In this document: one piece after another, positions 43,283 to 55,154 of the stretch
Position numbering within the stretch: the first letter of the stretch is position 1
How the letters are laid out: the number at the start of each line of letters is the position of its first letter
Assembly (NCBI GenBank): GCA_039707655.1
Contig: CM077671.1
Location: forward strand, 303,056,509-303,120,508
DNA: 64,000 bases
DNA from: Elymus sibiricus
Taxonomy: Eukaryota; Streptophyta; Magnoliopsida; Poales; Poaceae
Reading direction: 5' to 3'
Notes under the pieces: model-generated
Seen by the model: only the letters and a program-made list of their open reading frames with translations
What the model was told of the DNA's origin: nothing
Databases searched by the model: none
Position numbers and translations under genes: made by a program

Positions 43283-45445
43283 TGTTGGGGAACGCAGCAG
43301 AAAACAAAAAAAATTTGACCTACGCACCAGCCCAGGACCACTATGGAGACTGCATACAAGGTTTGATCATTATCGTTACCGACTCGTAGCGCAGCGGAAG
43401 TAGAGTCGATGACGATCGGCGGTGCAGATCCCCGCAGCTAGGATTTTACAACTTCCCAACCGCGAGGATGTATACCCTCATCTGCCCCGCGGACAGCCCT
43501 CCGGGAGGCGGTCACACAGTCCCCCGGACGGTGTCGCGGACAGCCCTTCGGGAGGACCTCCGAAACTCGGACTGTCACTCGGACAGCCCTTCGGGAGGAC
43601 CTCCAAAACTCGGACGGTCACACGGACAGCCCTTCGGGAGGCACTCTCGAACTAAGACTGAAACTACGATCTCTCTACAGAGTTGCACACATACGGTGTC
43701 ATCTATCCGGCAGGGCTTCGCCGTCCAAAACTAGTTCCTGCCGGAACCAAGACAGCCTTTCGGCTCTACGAAACTATTTCGCTGGGAGGGAGAGAAGAAT
43801 GCCAGATCATGCATGGATTTGTGTATGAGAGCAAGAGTGTGTCTTATGGCAGCCCACACATCTCCTATTTATAGGAAACCCAAGGGGTAGGGTGGTTTTA
43901 CAAGAAGACCCAAAACCCACATGGAAAGAAGTCCTTCCCAAGGACCTAAAAGGTGAAACCAAGGAACAAGGGGGACTCCATGAAGGAGTCCACCATGTGG
44001 CCGGCCACACCCTCATGTGGGGCCCCAAAATTGGCCCCTATCCATCCATGTCATCCCCAAGATCTTTTGGAGCAAATCCCCAAAAGGTGGCTTTCCAAAA
44101 ATATCCCAAAAAGCACTTTCACTATTCACGACGACATTTTTCAGCGTCTGATCGAACTGAAAATATTCATGTGGGCTTAGAACAATTCTAGTACCCACCA
44201 AAATAATTTTCAACGCGAGCCGGAACAATTCCGGTTTAGTGATTTCATCTGCGAAAAGCATCTGAAGCGGTTTCGGCAGCTCCGGAACATTTCCGGTTTT
44301 CATCCCGGAAAATTCCAGAAAGTTTCCAGAATGATTCTGGCACCCTCCAAGAATTATCAGGCATGTGCCAAAACCAATTTGACTTTATGGTATCCTCTGA
44401 AACAACTTTTCAGTTTCACCGGAACTCATCCGGTGACCTCTCTGCGGAACTTTTCCGCTGTCCGAAACTTTTCCGACGTCCGAAACTTTTTCGGTGATTT
44501 TCTTTCAGACTCCCTGTCTAGTATTCAGCAGATAGATGACCCTTAAGCGTGTGACCCTATAGGTTCGGTGAAGCATAGACATGACCCGGAACCCCTTCCG
44601 ATCAATGATCAACATCGGAGCCGTGGACACCCATATCGATCCCTATACCCACACGAATAAATATTCGAGTGAACCTCCAGTTGCCGTGAGCTATTCCTGT
44701 TGCTTCGCGATATGTTACAATTACCCGAGGTGAGAAACATCGGCATCCTCGTGGATCAACACTTGTCCACAATGCCAGTTACCTCGTTGCCGGTATTGTT
44801 CTCTTTTCTCGTTCCCGTGTTCCGGCATCCCTGTGATCAAATCACCCTGTGTCTGGCCAGACGATGATGGATACCGTAACACCGAGAGGGCCCAGAGATA
44901 TCTCTCCATCGTCGGAGGAGCAAATCCCAATCTTGAGCTATCAAGTCCCTTGACATACTTTTCCATGAACCCGTAAGCCGCCGTAATAGCCACCCATTTA
45001 CGGATGACGTTTAACAAACCCCAAAGTTCATGAAGCAAGCATGAAGAAACTCGACACTCTCATGGTCTAAGGATTTATGCAAACATTAACTTCTCTGTGT
45101 TATTAACCATAAACTTATGACGAATGTATCTCATAGCATAACATCAATCGGGTCGATTCAACACAAGTGTTCTACCAACAATTGTGCCCTCAAAATTGCC
45201 GGCATAGCCATGCCCATGATCAGGAAAACAGGATCATCATGCAATACTTGAGCCAGTCATAGAGGCTTGACTAGGAATACATTTTACCGTTTATTATCCC
45301 ACACGTGCATATGAGTCTTCCTCCGAGCCTCGTGGTTATTGTAGACTCGAGAACCATAGCAGTTATAGCATGGAACATAAACCTAATTATGAACAAGGAG
45401 ATAATCAATAACATTTATTATTGCCTCTAGGGCATATCTCCTACA
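43283..45445 (-). repeat. 3' LTR of the young copia element
   Basis: It is 2163 bp long and contains four spaced copies of GGACAGCCCTTCGGGAGG or close variants (43491, 43538, 43581, 43624). Open frames within it are products of these repeats, not genes. Confidence 0.94.
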
Positions 45446-45460
45446 GACTCCCACTTGAAC
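45446..45460 (-). other. polypurine tract of the young copia element
   Basis: On the minus strand GTTCAAGTGGGAGTC abuts the 3' LTR. Confidence 0.8.
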
Positions 45461-45779
45461 TAGAGTCAATAATCTAGTCAATGCTAATGCACTTTACACC
45501 TATGGCATACTGGTGTAAAATATGCTTCGCATGTGGTATAGCCTGATGTCCAACGGATCTGACGACTTCAGCTCTGTGTGTAACTTTGCATATCCTTGCG
45601 TTTTCACGCTTTCACAAAATTCATATTTTGTCTGGACTTGGCCTTGCATATGTGTGAATCATTGGTCGAAACCTGATTCCTCAGACTGAGCTATGGAGCA
45701 ACTATCTGCAATAGTGTCCCATAGACCAAAGTCATCTTGGAACCATACTAAGTTCATGAATGAACTATATGATTCAACA

Positions 45780-48700
45780 ACTTTTTTGTCGCTTCTTAAG
45801 CATCAACATACTTAGCCTTTGTTATAGAATTCGCCACAGTATCTTGTTTGGAACAATTTCCAACTACCGTGCCACCATATTGTGTATCACACAAAACCCT
45901 CAATTTAAATCGAAAATCGCATGGAGCATTGATGAAGACTGTATCGATGTAATCACTTACAACGAGCACTTCATAATCTCTACTTGCGAGAAAACATGTC
46001 ATCAGTACTACTCTTAGCACTTAATGACATCTTTCACTGTTGTCCCATGATCAGTACTTTGATCACTATGGTATCTATACTCGCAACAACTTTGGAGTAT
46101 TGGACATATCTGTTTGTTTTTACATACCATGGAATACATGATTAATCCAAACACAAGAGTGTGTGGAATCTCCATCATGTATTTTACTCATCAGTGTTTT
46201 GGGACACCGAGTCTTGCAAAAACTCTTTCCATGTGACTTTGGCAAGAATCACTCCTTGGCGTTTTAAATGCTAAAAGGTTTTAGCATCTTGTCAATATGT
46301 ATTCATTGCTTAGCCCCATTAGGTAAATCTATCTCCATAGATCATCATGCCTAATATTGAGGCTATTTAGCCTAAGCACTTCATTGAAAAACTATTTTTA
46401 AATGAAGTCCTAATTCGTGTCAAGAAATTTATTTCCAATTAACAATGTGTTAAGTACACAAGGTTTTTAGAAATATTATTATGCTCCCACTTACTTTCTT
46501 GAATCACAAGCATCTTCGATACCCATTTGATGAAGTCAAACCCCCTTGACCATTTCATCAAAAACGAAGATTCCAACTCCACTTTGCTCTCTTCTGTCCA
46601 TCGCTGGAACTCTGAAGTTTGCATACTTACTAGCATCCTCTGGATCGACAAATTACTTTGGACTGTATCACATACAAGTCGTAGGTTTCATTTCCATCAG
46701 ATGGAAATCTTTTTGTCATCCATGTTTCATATCTCATGATTGAAATATGTATTAATTGCTAGTTCAACCTGAACCGACTTTAAGCATCGCTACGGTGAGA
46801 CAATCTCATTGTAGTCAACTCCTTGAACTTGTTATTGCAACAAGTCGAGCTTTATGGATAAAACATTTTATCCGTATCAGTTTTTAGTTCCATAAATATT
46901 CGTTAGACTCTAAGTCTTCCGAAAGGTGTATCAAGATTTTAATCTCGAATCACTTATATGGAAACTATCTCGGATTGTATTGGAATTTAGCCAATTCCGG
47001 AGTCAGGGCCCATCAACGCTTCCTTGTGTATCGTAGGTATACTGTTGTCTAACAACAATATCTCGTATGCGCACCTGAGAGGTTTGCACGAGTTTTTCCT
47101 ACGCGGTTCAGCTGCAAGTTCGACCGAAGTCCATACATCTCATGTAGAGGCTTCCATATCAGTCGCAGTAGGAAACTCCGGAATCACTTCCAAGGTTCCT
47201 TTCCTTTGACCTGATGACAAAGATACTGGTTATCTCGTCGAGTTGCACTGTCCTCCCACTCACCTTTTGTAAGAACTATTCTCTTTAAAAGCATACCGTT
47301 TTGTGGCAAAAAACCTTTGCCTCGGTATAGTGGTGGGGGAATACCCAATGACTTGGGATAACCTTACAAAGTAGCACTTGTCTGATTTGGAATAGGTTTG
47401 TAACCTTTTACACAAGCCCCATATTCCAAATGTTAAGAAAAGATATAACATGGTTGGGCATACCATACCATGACGTCATTTCAACAGACCTGATGGAGCT
47501 CTTTTCAGTGTAAAAGCCGCAGTCTCTAAAGCATCATTCTTTAAAAGGGATAATGGCAAATCTATTTATGTCATCTTTTATCTTACCATGTCATAAATGG
47601 TTCGATTACATCTACACGGACTCTCCACTTGCAGTGGTGTTCCGGGAGGTGCAAGTTATGAAACCCCTTTCACAACTCATCAGACATTCGCTAAACTTGT
47701 AACTCAAATATTCCTTTCTGCAATCGAATTGTAGAAACACAATTTTCTTGTTACAACAACTTCTACTTCATTTTTGAAAACCTTATGAATGAATTCAAAA
47801 AGATCCAGACTTACGTCTCAACAAGTAAACATCCATATATCTACTTGAGTCATTTCTGAAGATAGATGAATCCACTACTTGCAACAACATTTATTGGACT
47901 ACACACATCATAATGTATGATCACCAATATGTTCTTTGCTTGTTCCTTATGGCCTGTGAACGGTATTTTAGTCACTTCACCTTTCAGAGGAAAGTTGCAA
48001 GTGTCAGATGATTCAAAATCAAATGACTTCAAAATCCATCATAATGGAATTTTCATGCGGGTTTCTCCAATGTGACCAAATGCAGTGCCACACATATGTG
48101 GTATTATTTTAGCCTTGCGACATTTAGCGTCAGTGTTATGGATGTATCATATTACCATCAATATTCACAACATACATCCCATCCTGGATGGAAGCATGGC
48201 CCTTCATGTTATTCATAACACCGAACATTAAAAGTTCTCTTATGAATAACCTTCTTGCAAGATACCTTATGCAAAGGGCTAGAGTATATGAAACTCTAAA
48301 ATGAATTATGAAAGTAAACCCAGAGGTATGTATTATTATCAATATTCATAACATACGTCTCATTCATAATGAAAGTATGGCCCTTATGTTATTCACAATA
48401 CCGAACATCAAAAGTTCTCTTATGAACAACCTTCTTGCAAGATACCTTATGCAAAAGGGCTAGAGTGTGAAACTCTAAAATGAATTATGAAAGTAAATAC
48501 ATAGGGAATACACCGTTGGAAGGTATAGTAACATTTACTATGTTCCCTGTGTGTATCTAAACCTCATTCCTGGCTAGTCTTTCAGGCCTTAGTAGTTCTT
48601 ACATCGAGTTGCAACAGAATGCAATCGAGCGGGTATCTTTGTGATTAACTCACAATACCCAAGAATTAGTGATTAACATGTTTAACCATAATTCCCAAGA

Positions 48701-49300
48701 ACTATATCTTTGACCAGCCTTCTATACATCAAAAACTTGTATGACGTTCATACATGAGCTGGATATTCCAGTCTTCTTTCTTTCTGCCATTATACTTCTA
48801 ACAGTTTAACTTTTAGTATTTCTCCTACTCTCAGAAGAAGCACCCAACTTAAGAGTGGCGTTAGCCTCGGACTTCCTAGGTGTGAAAGTCTTACTAACAC
48901 CCTTCGGACACTTCCTTTCTCTTTAAGTTGTTGTTTTATTCACCTTTCATCATATGATAGGCGTTCTCCTGGATCCCTCTCTTATCAGTCTAATGCATAG
49001 TAAACTCTTTTACTAACAGTTTGCAAACAAACATTGCTTTGGATATCTCATATCTTTTAGCCTTTGTCTGTCTCTGAAAATGATTTTCAGATTCCATGAA
49101 TATCACATAACTATCCAAACTTTCGAAGTTCGGGTCTCATGGAAGCAAACATATTGCACTTTGACTAAAAAGGAATTCTTGCTTTTGGATCGAAGGACGA
49201 GAGTCACATGATCCATAGCATTAGCGGGAGAATACCGAAAGTATGCGATAGGACAAAATCCTTCTCGACACTCTAGAGGACAATCCTCACATTACGTTAC
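45780..49300 (-). pseudogene. ruined copia gag-pol
   Basis: Short minus-strand pieces keep the order of a copia polyprotein: integrase/pre-integrase words (FESSDTCNFPLKGEVTKIPF, 48032-47850), an integrase C-terminal echo (47466-47260), an RT piece (46651-46439) and an RNase H piece (46020-45796, with ITKAKYVDA). The place where the YVDD motif of RT should lie (about 46440-46460) does not read as such in any frame. A direct repeat near 48130-48530 (two copies of an about 200-bp block with CATGGCCCTT and AAAAGTTCTCTTATGAA words) adds to the disorder. No functional protein can come from this copy. Confidence 0.75.
48150..48500. repeat. two tandem copies of an about 190-bp block inside the copia interior
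   Basis: The sequence from TATTACCATCAATATTCA(C/T)AACATAC through AACACCGAACATTAAAAGTTC to AATGAATTATGAAAGTAAA at 48151-48318 returns at about 48333-48500 with a few percent change. It is a local duplication within the decayed gag-pol. Confidence 0.75.
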
Positions 49301-50738
49301 CAACTGTAAAGATTTAACCAGATATTTAACAGCTATTCATTTTTAATAGGGAAGGTGGAAACGCGAGCCATTATTCTACAACTATTATGCAAATCACACT
49401 TAGACAGGGTTCATAATTAATTGCACTGAGAATTAAACAAGTTAATTCTACAGTGCGCTCCCACTCAAATCAATATCTCTCATAATTGATTTTGAGTGAT
49501 ACAAGATCCAGACTTCAATTCATCGCCATAGAATCATCATCTCATGACGGGAATTTTAATCGGTAGGCCAACTTGCCGATCACATCTCCATGTGACTCTT
49601 GTTCATCTTTCGATGCGTGTGTTCCGAGCTCATGACACTCATGCCTGAACGTCAAGACAACCAAGTGATCTCGCTGCGAGGTCTCAACTCACCCGCCTCA
49701 CACATCCCTAATCGTTCGCACCCATGCATCCATGGCGTACCCCGAAAAGTTAGGTGCCGTGACGGTGCTACACTTGGGAGAACACTATCTACTTGATATT
49801 TCTGTGAGAGATCACCCTAATAAAAGCGACTACCGCGCAATCAAGAAGGGTGCATCATAAGGGATAAACATCTCAGGCAATTCATAATAGCATGATATGG
49901 TATAGCCCTTTCTGACGGAGAAGTCTTTCATTTCTTCGTCTTCGGCATTCGCGTTGGTGTTCACCTTCGCGAAGATTGCCACCACCTTGTCGGTGCACCA
50001 GATAATATTGCTATCTCTATAGCTAATAAAATAAGTGCATTACATAAGGTTGACACGCAGGTCATTAAAGTGCAATCATATGGCTCCAGCCATCATGCCG
50101 AATCATGACACGCAGGTCATGTTAATCAATTTACATTATATAGTCATCTCATACATAATCAAATTATAATGAGCACTGCTATACCACATCATATGCACAT
50201 GCAAACCATCCTGCAAAACCAAGTTAGACGCCTCTAATCGGTCCATGCAAAATTTTATTTTACGTGGCTTCTAAGGTTTCGAAACAAACCGAAGCTACCA
50301 ACGTCCATCATCAAGCATGATAATCCAAGTCGCTAGATTAACATTCCAGGGTGTATGAAACACGAGATAATAAAATCTTGAGCCCCATACTAAACTTCGT
50401 CATACGCGTGACCCCCGTGCAGATCACATCTGCATTGCCCTTTCGTCTGCAAAATTTCATCTTTCTTTTTAACTACGGTGGAATTCAATGAACTGTTAGC
50501 ACTTCGTTGATCAATCAGGATCGCGGATTGCCAGAACATTGAAACTCCACCATACTGTTATCAAGATCAGAAATATGCAAATTCGAGGGAAGCAACAAGA
50601 ACATCGGGTAACAGACTTCATCTGCTACCCGCACAAATAATTTTCAGCAATAGATCTCATCTACTACCTAATTATATTGTGCAACACCCATACATCTCTA
50701 TGTATTCTAGATCGCAACCTGCATCTACGCATAGCACG
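49301..50738 (-). other. leader region of the young copia element
   Basis: It lies between the primer site and the gag remains, has only short frames and no other feature. It contains CTCCCACTCAAAT-type words shared in position with the leader of the 8.6-kb copia element. Confidence 0.45.
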
Positions 50739-50750
50739 GCTCTGATACCA
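50739..50750 (-). other. primer-binding site, tRNA-Met type
   Basis: TGGTATCAGAGC on the minus strand, one base inside the 5' LTR. Confidence 0.92.
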
Positions 50751-50751
50751 C

Positions 50752-52914
50752 TGTTGGGGAACGCAGCAGAAAACAAAAATTTTCTGACCTACGCACCAGC
50801 CCAGGACCACTATGGAGACTGCATACAAGGTTTGATCATTATCGTTACCGACTCGTAGCGCAGCGGAAGTAGAGTCGATGACGATCGGCGGTGCAGATCC
50901 CCGCAGCTAGGATTTTACAACTTCCCAACCGCGAGGATGTATACCCTCATCTGCCCCGCGGACAGCCCTCCGGGAGGCGGTCACACAGTCCCCCGGACGG
51001 TGTCGCGGACAGCCCTTCGGGAGGACCTCCGAAACTCGGACTGTCACTCGGACAGCCCTTCGGGAGGACCTCCAAAACTCGGACGGTCACACGGACAGCC
51101 CTTCGGGAGGCACTCTCGAACTAAGACCGAAACTACGATCTCTCTACAGAGTTGCACACATACGGTGTCATCTATCCGGCAGGGCTTCGCCGTCCAGAAC
51201 TAGTTCCTGCCGGAACCCAGACAGCCTTTCGGCTCTACGAAACTATTTCGCTGGGAGGGAGAGAAGAATGCCAGATCATGCATGGCTTTGTGTATGAGAG
51301 AAAGAGTGTGTCTTATGGCAGCCCACACACCTCCTATTTATAGGAAACCCAAGGGGTAGGGTGGTTTTACAAGAAGACCCAAAACCCACATGGAAAGAAG
51401 TCCTTCCCAAGGACCTAAAAGGTGAAACCAAGGAACAAGGGGGACTCCATGAAGGAGTCCACCATGTGGCCGGCCACACCCTCATGTGGGGCCCCAAAAT
51501 TGGCCCCTATCCATCCATGTCACCCCCAAGATCTTTTGGAGCAAAGCCCCAAAAGGTGGCTTTCCAAAAATATCCCAAAAAGCACTTTCACTATTCACGA
51601 CGACATTTTTCAGCGTCTGATCGAACTGAAAATATTCATGTGGGCTTAGAACAATTCTAGTACCCACCAAAATAATTTTCAACGCGAGCCGGAACAATTC
51701 CGGTTTAGTGATTTCATCTGCGAAAAGCATCTGAAGCGGTTTCGGCAGCTCCGGAACATTTCCGGTTTTCATCCCGGAAAATTCCAGAAAGTTTCCAGAA
51801 TGATTCTGGCACCCTCCAAGAATTATCAAGCATGTGCCAAAACCAATTTGACTTTATGGTATCCTCTGAAACAACTTTTCAGTTTCACCGGAACTCATCC
51901 GGTGACCTCTCTGCGGAACTTTTCCGCTGTCCGAAACTTTTCCGGCGTCCGAAACTTTTTCGGTGATTTTCTCTCAGACTCCCTGTCTAGTATTCAGCAG
52001 ATAGATGACCCTTAAGCGTGTGACCCTATAGGTTCGGTGAAGCATAGACATGACCCGGAACCCCTTCCGATCAATGATCAACATCGGAGCCGTGGACACC
52101 CATATCGATCCCTATACCCACACGAATAAATATTCGAGTGAACCTCCAGTTGCCGTGAGCTATTCCTGTTGCTTCGCGATATGTTACAATTACCCGAGGT
52201 GAGAAACATCAGCATCCTCGTGGATCAACACTTGTCCACAATGCCAGTTACCTCGTTGCCGGTATTGTTCTCTTTTCTCGTTCCCGTGTTCCGGCATCCC
52301 TGTGATCAAATCACCCTGTGTCTGGCCAGACGATGATGGATACCGTAACACCGAGAGGGCCCAGAGATATCTCTCCATCGTCGGAGGAGCAAATCCCAAT
52401 CTTGAGCTATCAAGTCCCTTGACATACTTTTCCATGAACCCGTAAGCCGCCGTAATAGCCACCCATTTACGGATGACGTTTAACAAACCCCAAAGTTCAT
52501 GAAGCAAGCATGAAGAAACTCGACACTCTCATGGTCTAAGGATTTATGCAAACATTAACTTCTCTGTGTTATTAACCATAAACTTATGACGAATGTATCT
52601 CATAGCATAACATCAATCGGGTCGATTCAACACAAGTGTTCTACCAACAATTGTGCCCTCAAAATTGCCGGCATAGCCATGCCCATGATCAGGAAAACAG
52701 GATCATCATGCAATACTTGAGCCAGTCATAGAGGCTTGACTAGGAATACATTTTACCGTTTATTATCCCACACGTGCATATGAGTCTTCCTCCGAGCCTC
52801 GTGGTTATTGTAGACTCGAGAACCATAGCAGTTATAGCATGGAACATAAACCTAATTATGAACAGGGAGATAATCAATAACATTTATTATTGCCTCTAGG
52901 GCATATCTCCTACA
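50752..52914 (-). repeat. 5' LTR of the young copia element
   Basis: It is 2163 bp, the same length as its partner at 43283-45445, with about 17 differences by eye. The same four GGACAGCCCTTCGGGAGG-type repeats are present (50960-51110). Confidence 0.95.
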
Positions 52915-53176
52915 GATTGATTTGAAGCAGGCTAGGTAGTGGTGATGGATGGATTGGTAGCATGCTTGATGTGTAGTATGATTTGAGCTGCTCTGTTGAA
53001 CTCCTTGCTATGATTTGAGCTGCTCTATTGAACTAGATCGTCTGTCTGTGCATATGGTAGTACTCGTTCGATGTGTCCATATGTAGTGTTCGTTCATACT
53101 ATCCATGTTTACTGGTAGTTCGTATTTGTCCATGTGTAGTATGATGTTCTCTTGGTGATGCTTACGCTTCTAGGAC

Positions 53177-54299
53177 ATGAGCACACAAGAGTTTAGTCAG
53201 GCCCTTGTTCTGTCCCAAAGCCAGTTCCCGACCTCATACATCGAGGACTCCCAGCCTCCCATCAACCAGTTGCTCCTGGCTTAGAAGTTTTCGAGGTGTC
53301 GGGTGCGGTTCCACCATTTTTGGCTTCAACATTTGTGTTGGATCAACCCAATATTGGAGCTCATTGCTGCTCAAAAGGTAGTCACAAATGAGAAAAAGGA
53401 TGGCAGGGGGACTCCATGAATGCCAGTCATTCATGTCGATGTTCATGCTTAACAAGATGTGTGAGATCATAGCTACTATGGTGAGGACTGACAAGGGCTT
53501 CAAGGAGGTGCACTTGAACATTATTGCAAAGTAGGTTCGCGTTTTGTGGACAGGAGGTCACCTCCACTCAGGTCTACAACCATCTCAAGAAGTGGAGATC
53601 GATGTGGATCATAATTTCCAAGATCAGAGACCCGAGCGGGGCTTCGTGGGATGAGGAGACTTGCTTGATCCTTTTGGAGGCGGAGCACTACCAAGGCCAC
53701 ACCACTGTTTGCTCACGAACCATGTCATTCTAACTAACCACCTGTTTATGCCTATGTAGCATGTCATTCGAACTAACCACTTAGTTGTGTTTCATTCTTA
53801 GGCTCACCCCAAACACGCAGAGTACCTCAACACTCCCATACAGAACTACCACCAGATACAATAGATCTTCTCCTTCAGGCTGGCAACTGGCAAGCTTGTC
53901 CCGGGCTTCGGTCAGCCGTTGGGCTCGCCTATGTCCGAGTATCCAGACACCCAGGAGTCAGATACCATCAACCTTGATGGTCCTCCTGAGAAGGATGGTG
54001 ATCACGTTCATATGCTTGATAGGAATAGGAAGAGGGGAGCTTGATGGAGGAGGAGCTGACTGTCTTCACTAGCATGACGCAGGCCGTCAAGGAGGTCGCC
54101 AGCGCCTTCAGGGAGAGCAAGGCGGTCGACGTCCACCCTGACCTCTACAGCGTCATCATGGACCAACATGGCTTCAGCCTAGAGGCTCATGGCTGCTCTC
54201 ACCCACCTGTTGGACAACAAAGCCCAGGGTGTTGGGTTTGTTGCCATGGGAGAGACCCACATGGTGCTCTGGCCAAGGACCTGGCTGGGCAAGCACTAA
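53177..54299 (+). pseudogene. Myb/SANT-like protein ORF of the PIF-like element
   Basis: The frame starts MSTQEFSQALVLSQSQFPTS just after a CTTCTAG acceptor-like site. It includes a Myb/SANT-like DNA-binding (Myb_DNA-bind_3 type) region: FMLNKMCEIIATMVRTDKGF, TSTQVYNHLKKWRSMW and ASWDEETCLILL. A presumed intron ends at 53801, then AHPKHAEYLNTPI. The C-terminus has the block VHPDLYSVIMDQHGFSLEA and VGFVAMGETH…WLGKH, ending at TAA 54297. Stops (TAG at 53282 region and 53532-53534, others near 53860 and 54042) and frame changes break it. In PIF/Harbinger elements the Myb-like protein assists transposase by binding the element ends; that role here is inferred from the family. Confidence 0.72.
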
Positions 54300-54543
54300 T
54301 ACTAGTGCTTCTTCTGGCGGTGGTGCATGCTCCTCGACGACGATGGCGATGGCGATGCGATGACGATGACGATGATGATGTACATTTTGTGGTTGCTAGG
54401 CTTGATAAACTCTTGATGTTGGCATGTATATTTTGATGAGGTGGTATAGTAACCCGTCACTCCTATGGCTAACTTGCGGTGGTAGGACTACACCCTCTTT
54501 TGGATGTGGTGGTAGGATAACACCATAGTAGTTGTAGGATAGG

Positions 54544-54918
54544 ATGAACTTGCTATGTCGCATGATCATGCATGCTTACTTATGTTTCATGTCTAGTGTT
54601 TGCTTGTTGCTTGAACTGTTGCTCGTGTTCCACGGGAGGGTTCCAGGGGTTTACAGTTCATGGGAAGCATGCAATGAACAAGTCTCAAGTTATAAGAACA
54701 GCAACCACGGAGGGTTTAAGAGTAGGCAAGCGACAAAGGATGCTTACTCCAAGTTTGTGCTAAAGCGGAAATGCAATGTTGAAGTTGGCAAGCCGTGTCG
54801 ATACTTTGGGCTGAAGAACTTCATCATCTTCATCCATTTCGTCGTGATTGTAGTGCTCTTTTGTTGGTGTGATCGGTGTGATTGTGTGTACCATGTAGCA
54901 GGTAAGCTCACCATGTAG
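54544..54918 (+). CDS. RNase H1 N-terminal (hybrid-binding)-like ORF
   Basis: A 124-codon open frame contains VFHGRVPGVYSSWEACNEQV, then SSYKNSNHGGFKSRQATKDA. This is the pattern W-x2-C-x2-QV-x2-(Y/F)-x-(N/G)-x5-F-(x)-A of the RNase H1 N-terminal RNA/DNA hybrid-binding domain, also seen in caulimovirus viroplasmin. It is followed by a basic stretch and a hydrophobic tail. It lies between the Myb-like ORF and the right terminus of the PIF-like element, in the same orientation. It may be a separate small gene or a 3' exon of the same transcript. The start codon is uncertain because the domain begins about 30 residues into the frame. No RNase H catalytic domain follows. Confidence 0.5.
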   Translation: MNLLCRMIMHAYLCFMSSVCLLLELLLVFHGRVPGVYSSWEACNEQVSSYKNSNHGGFKSRQATKDAYSKFVLKRKCNVEVGKPCRYFGLKNFIIFIHFVVIVVLFCWCDRCDCVYHVAGKLTM

Positions 54919-54949
54919 GTTATAAGGTAACTACACCTCTATGTGTGTA

Positions 54950-55154
54950 TGCAACACTGTGCACTAGTATGAGCACAACCAATGCAAGCAACCAAACACG
55001 GTGCGTAGAGTTGATGCTACAATGCAGAGAGAGGGGATGCAGGCAACCAAACAATATGTAGATGTTGCTTTTTTGCCTGCATTAACTCAATCAGGCTCAC
55101 TTGGCCCAAGTATGCAAAGTGGCAAAAAATGATGCGAGCAACCAAACGTGTCCT
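54950..55154 (+). repeat. right subterminal region of the PIF-like element
   Basis: Three copies of the word GCAACCAAAC(A/G) in the same orientation occur at about 54994, 55045 and 55138, the last being the terminal inverted repeat itself. Confidence 0.7.

Larger units (their letters stand above)
43283..52914 (-). mobile_element. young copia element, 9.6 kb, TSD GATTG, with degenerate coding region
   Basis: Two 2163-bp LTRs flank a 5.3-kb interior. GATTG is duplicated at 43278-43282 and 52915-52919. On the minus strand the LTR begins TGTAGGAGATATGCCC and ends in CCCCAACA, which places it near the BARE1/Angela/WIS group. The primer site is beside the right LTR and the purine tract beside the left. 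The LTRs differ at only about 17 positions by eye (about 0.8%). The coding region is nevertheless fragmented throughout, so the element probably moved using proteins of a relative. It sits in the presumed first intron of the PIF-like element gene. Confidence 0.94.
42695..55154 (+). mobile_element. PIF/Harbinger-type element with Myb-like and RNase H1-N-like ORFs, holding a copia insertion
   Basis: The left terminus GACGCGTTTGGTTGCTCGCATC is matched by the inverted right terminus (GATGCGAGCAACCAAACGTGTC) with one difference over 22 bp. TTTGGTTGC-type ends are typical of PIF/Harbinger. Two extra copies of the subterminal word GCAACCAAAC lie at about 54994 and 55045. The flanking 3-bp duplication is no longer clear. 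Without the copia insertion (43283-52919) the element is about 2.8 kb. It carries a TATA box, a leader with a splice donor, a Myb/SANT-like ORF and a second short ORF, but no transposase, so it is probably non-autonomous. Confidence 0.8.

Noticed and set aside
43422..43874. Open frames with repeated GQPFGR and SPSGGPP units in both LTRs of the young copia element
   Set aside because: They arise from the four GGACAGCCCTTCGGGAGG repeats in an LTR, occur identically in both LTRs and have no domain.
54544..54918. Possible caulimovirus-derived gene, because the RNase H1 N-terminal domain also occurs in viroplasmin
   Set aside because: No other pararetroviral domain is nearby, and the ORF lies within the terminal repeats of a PIF-like element beside its Myb-like ORF.
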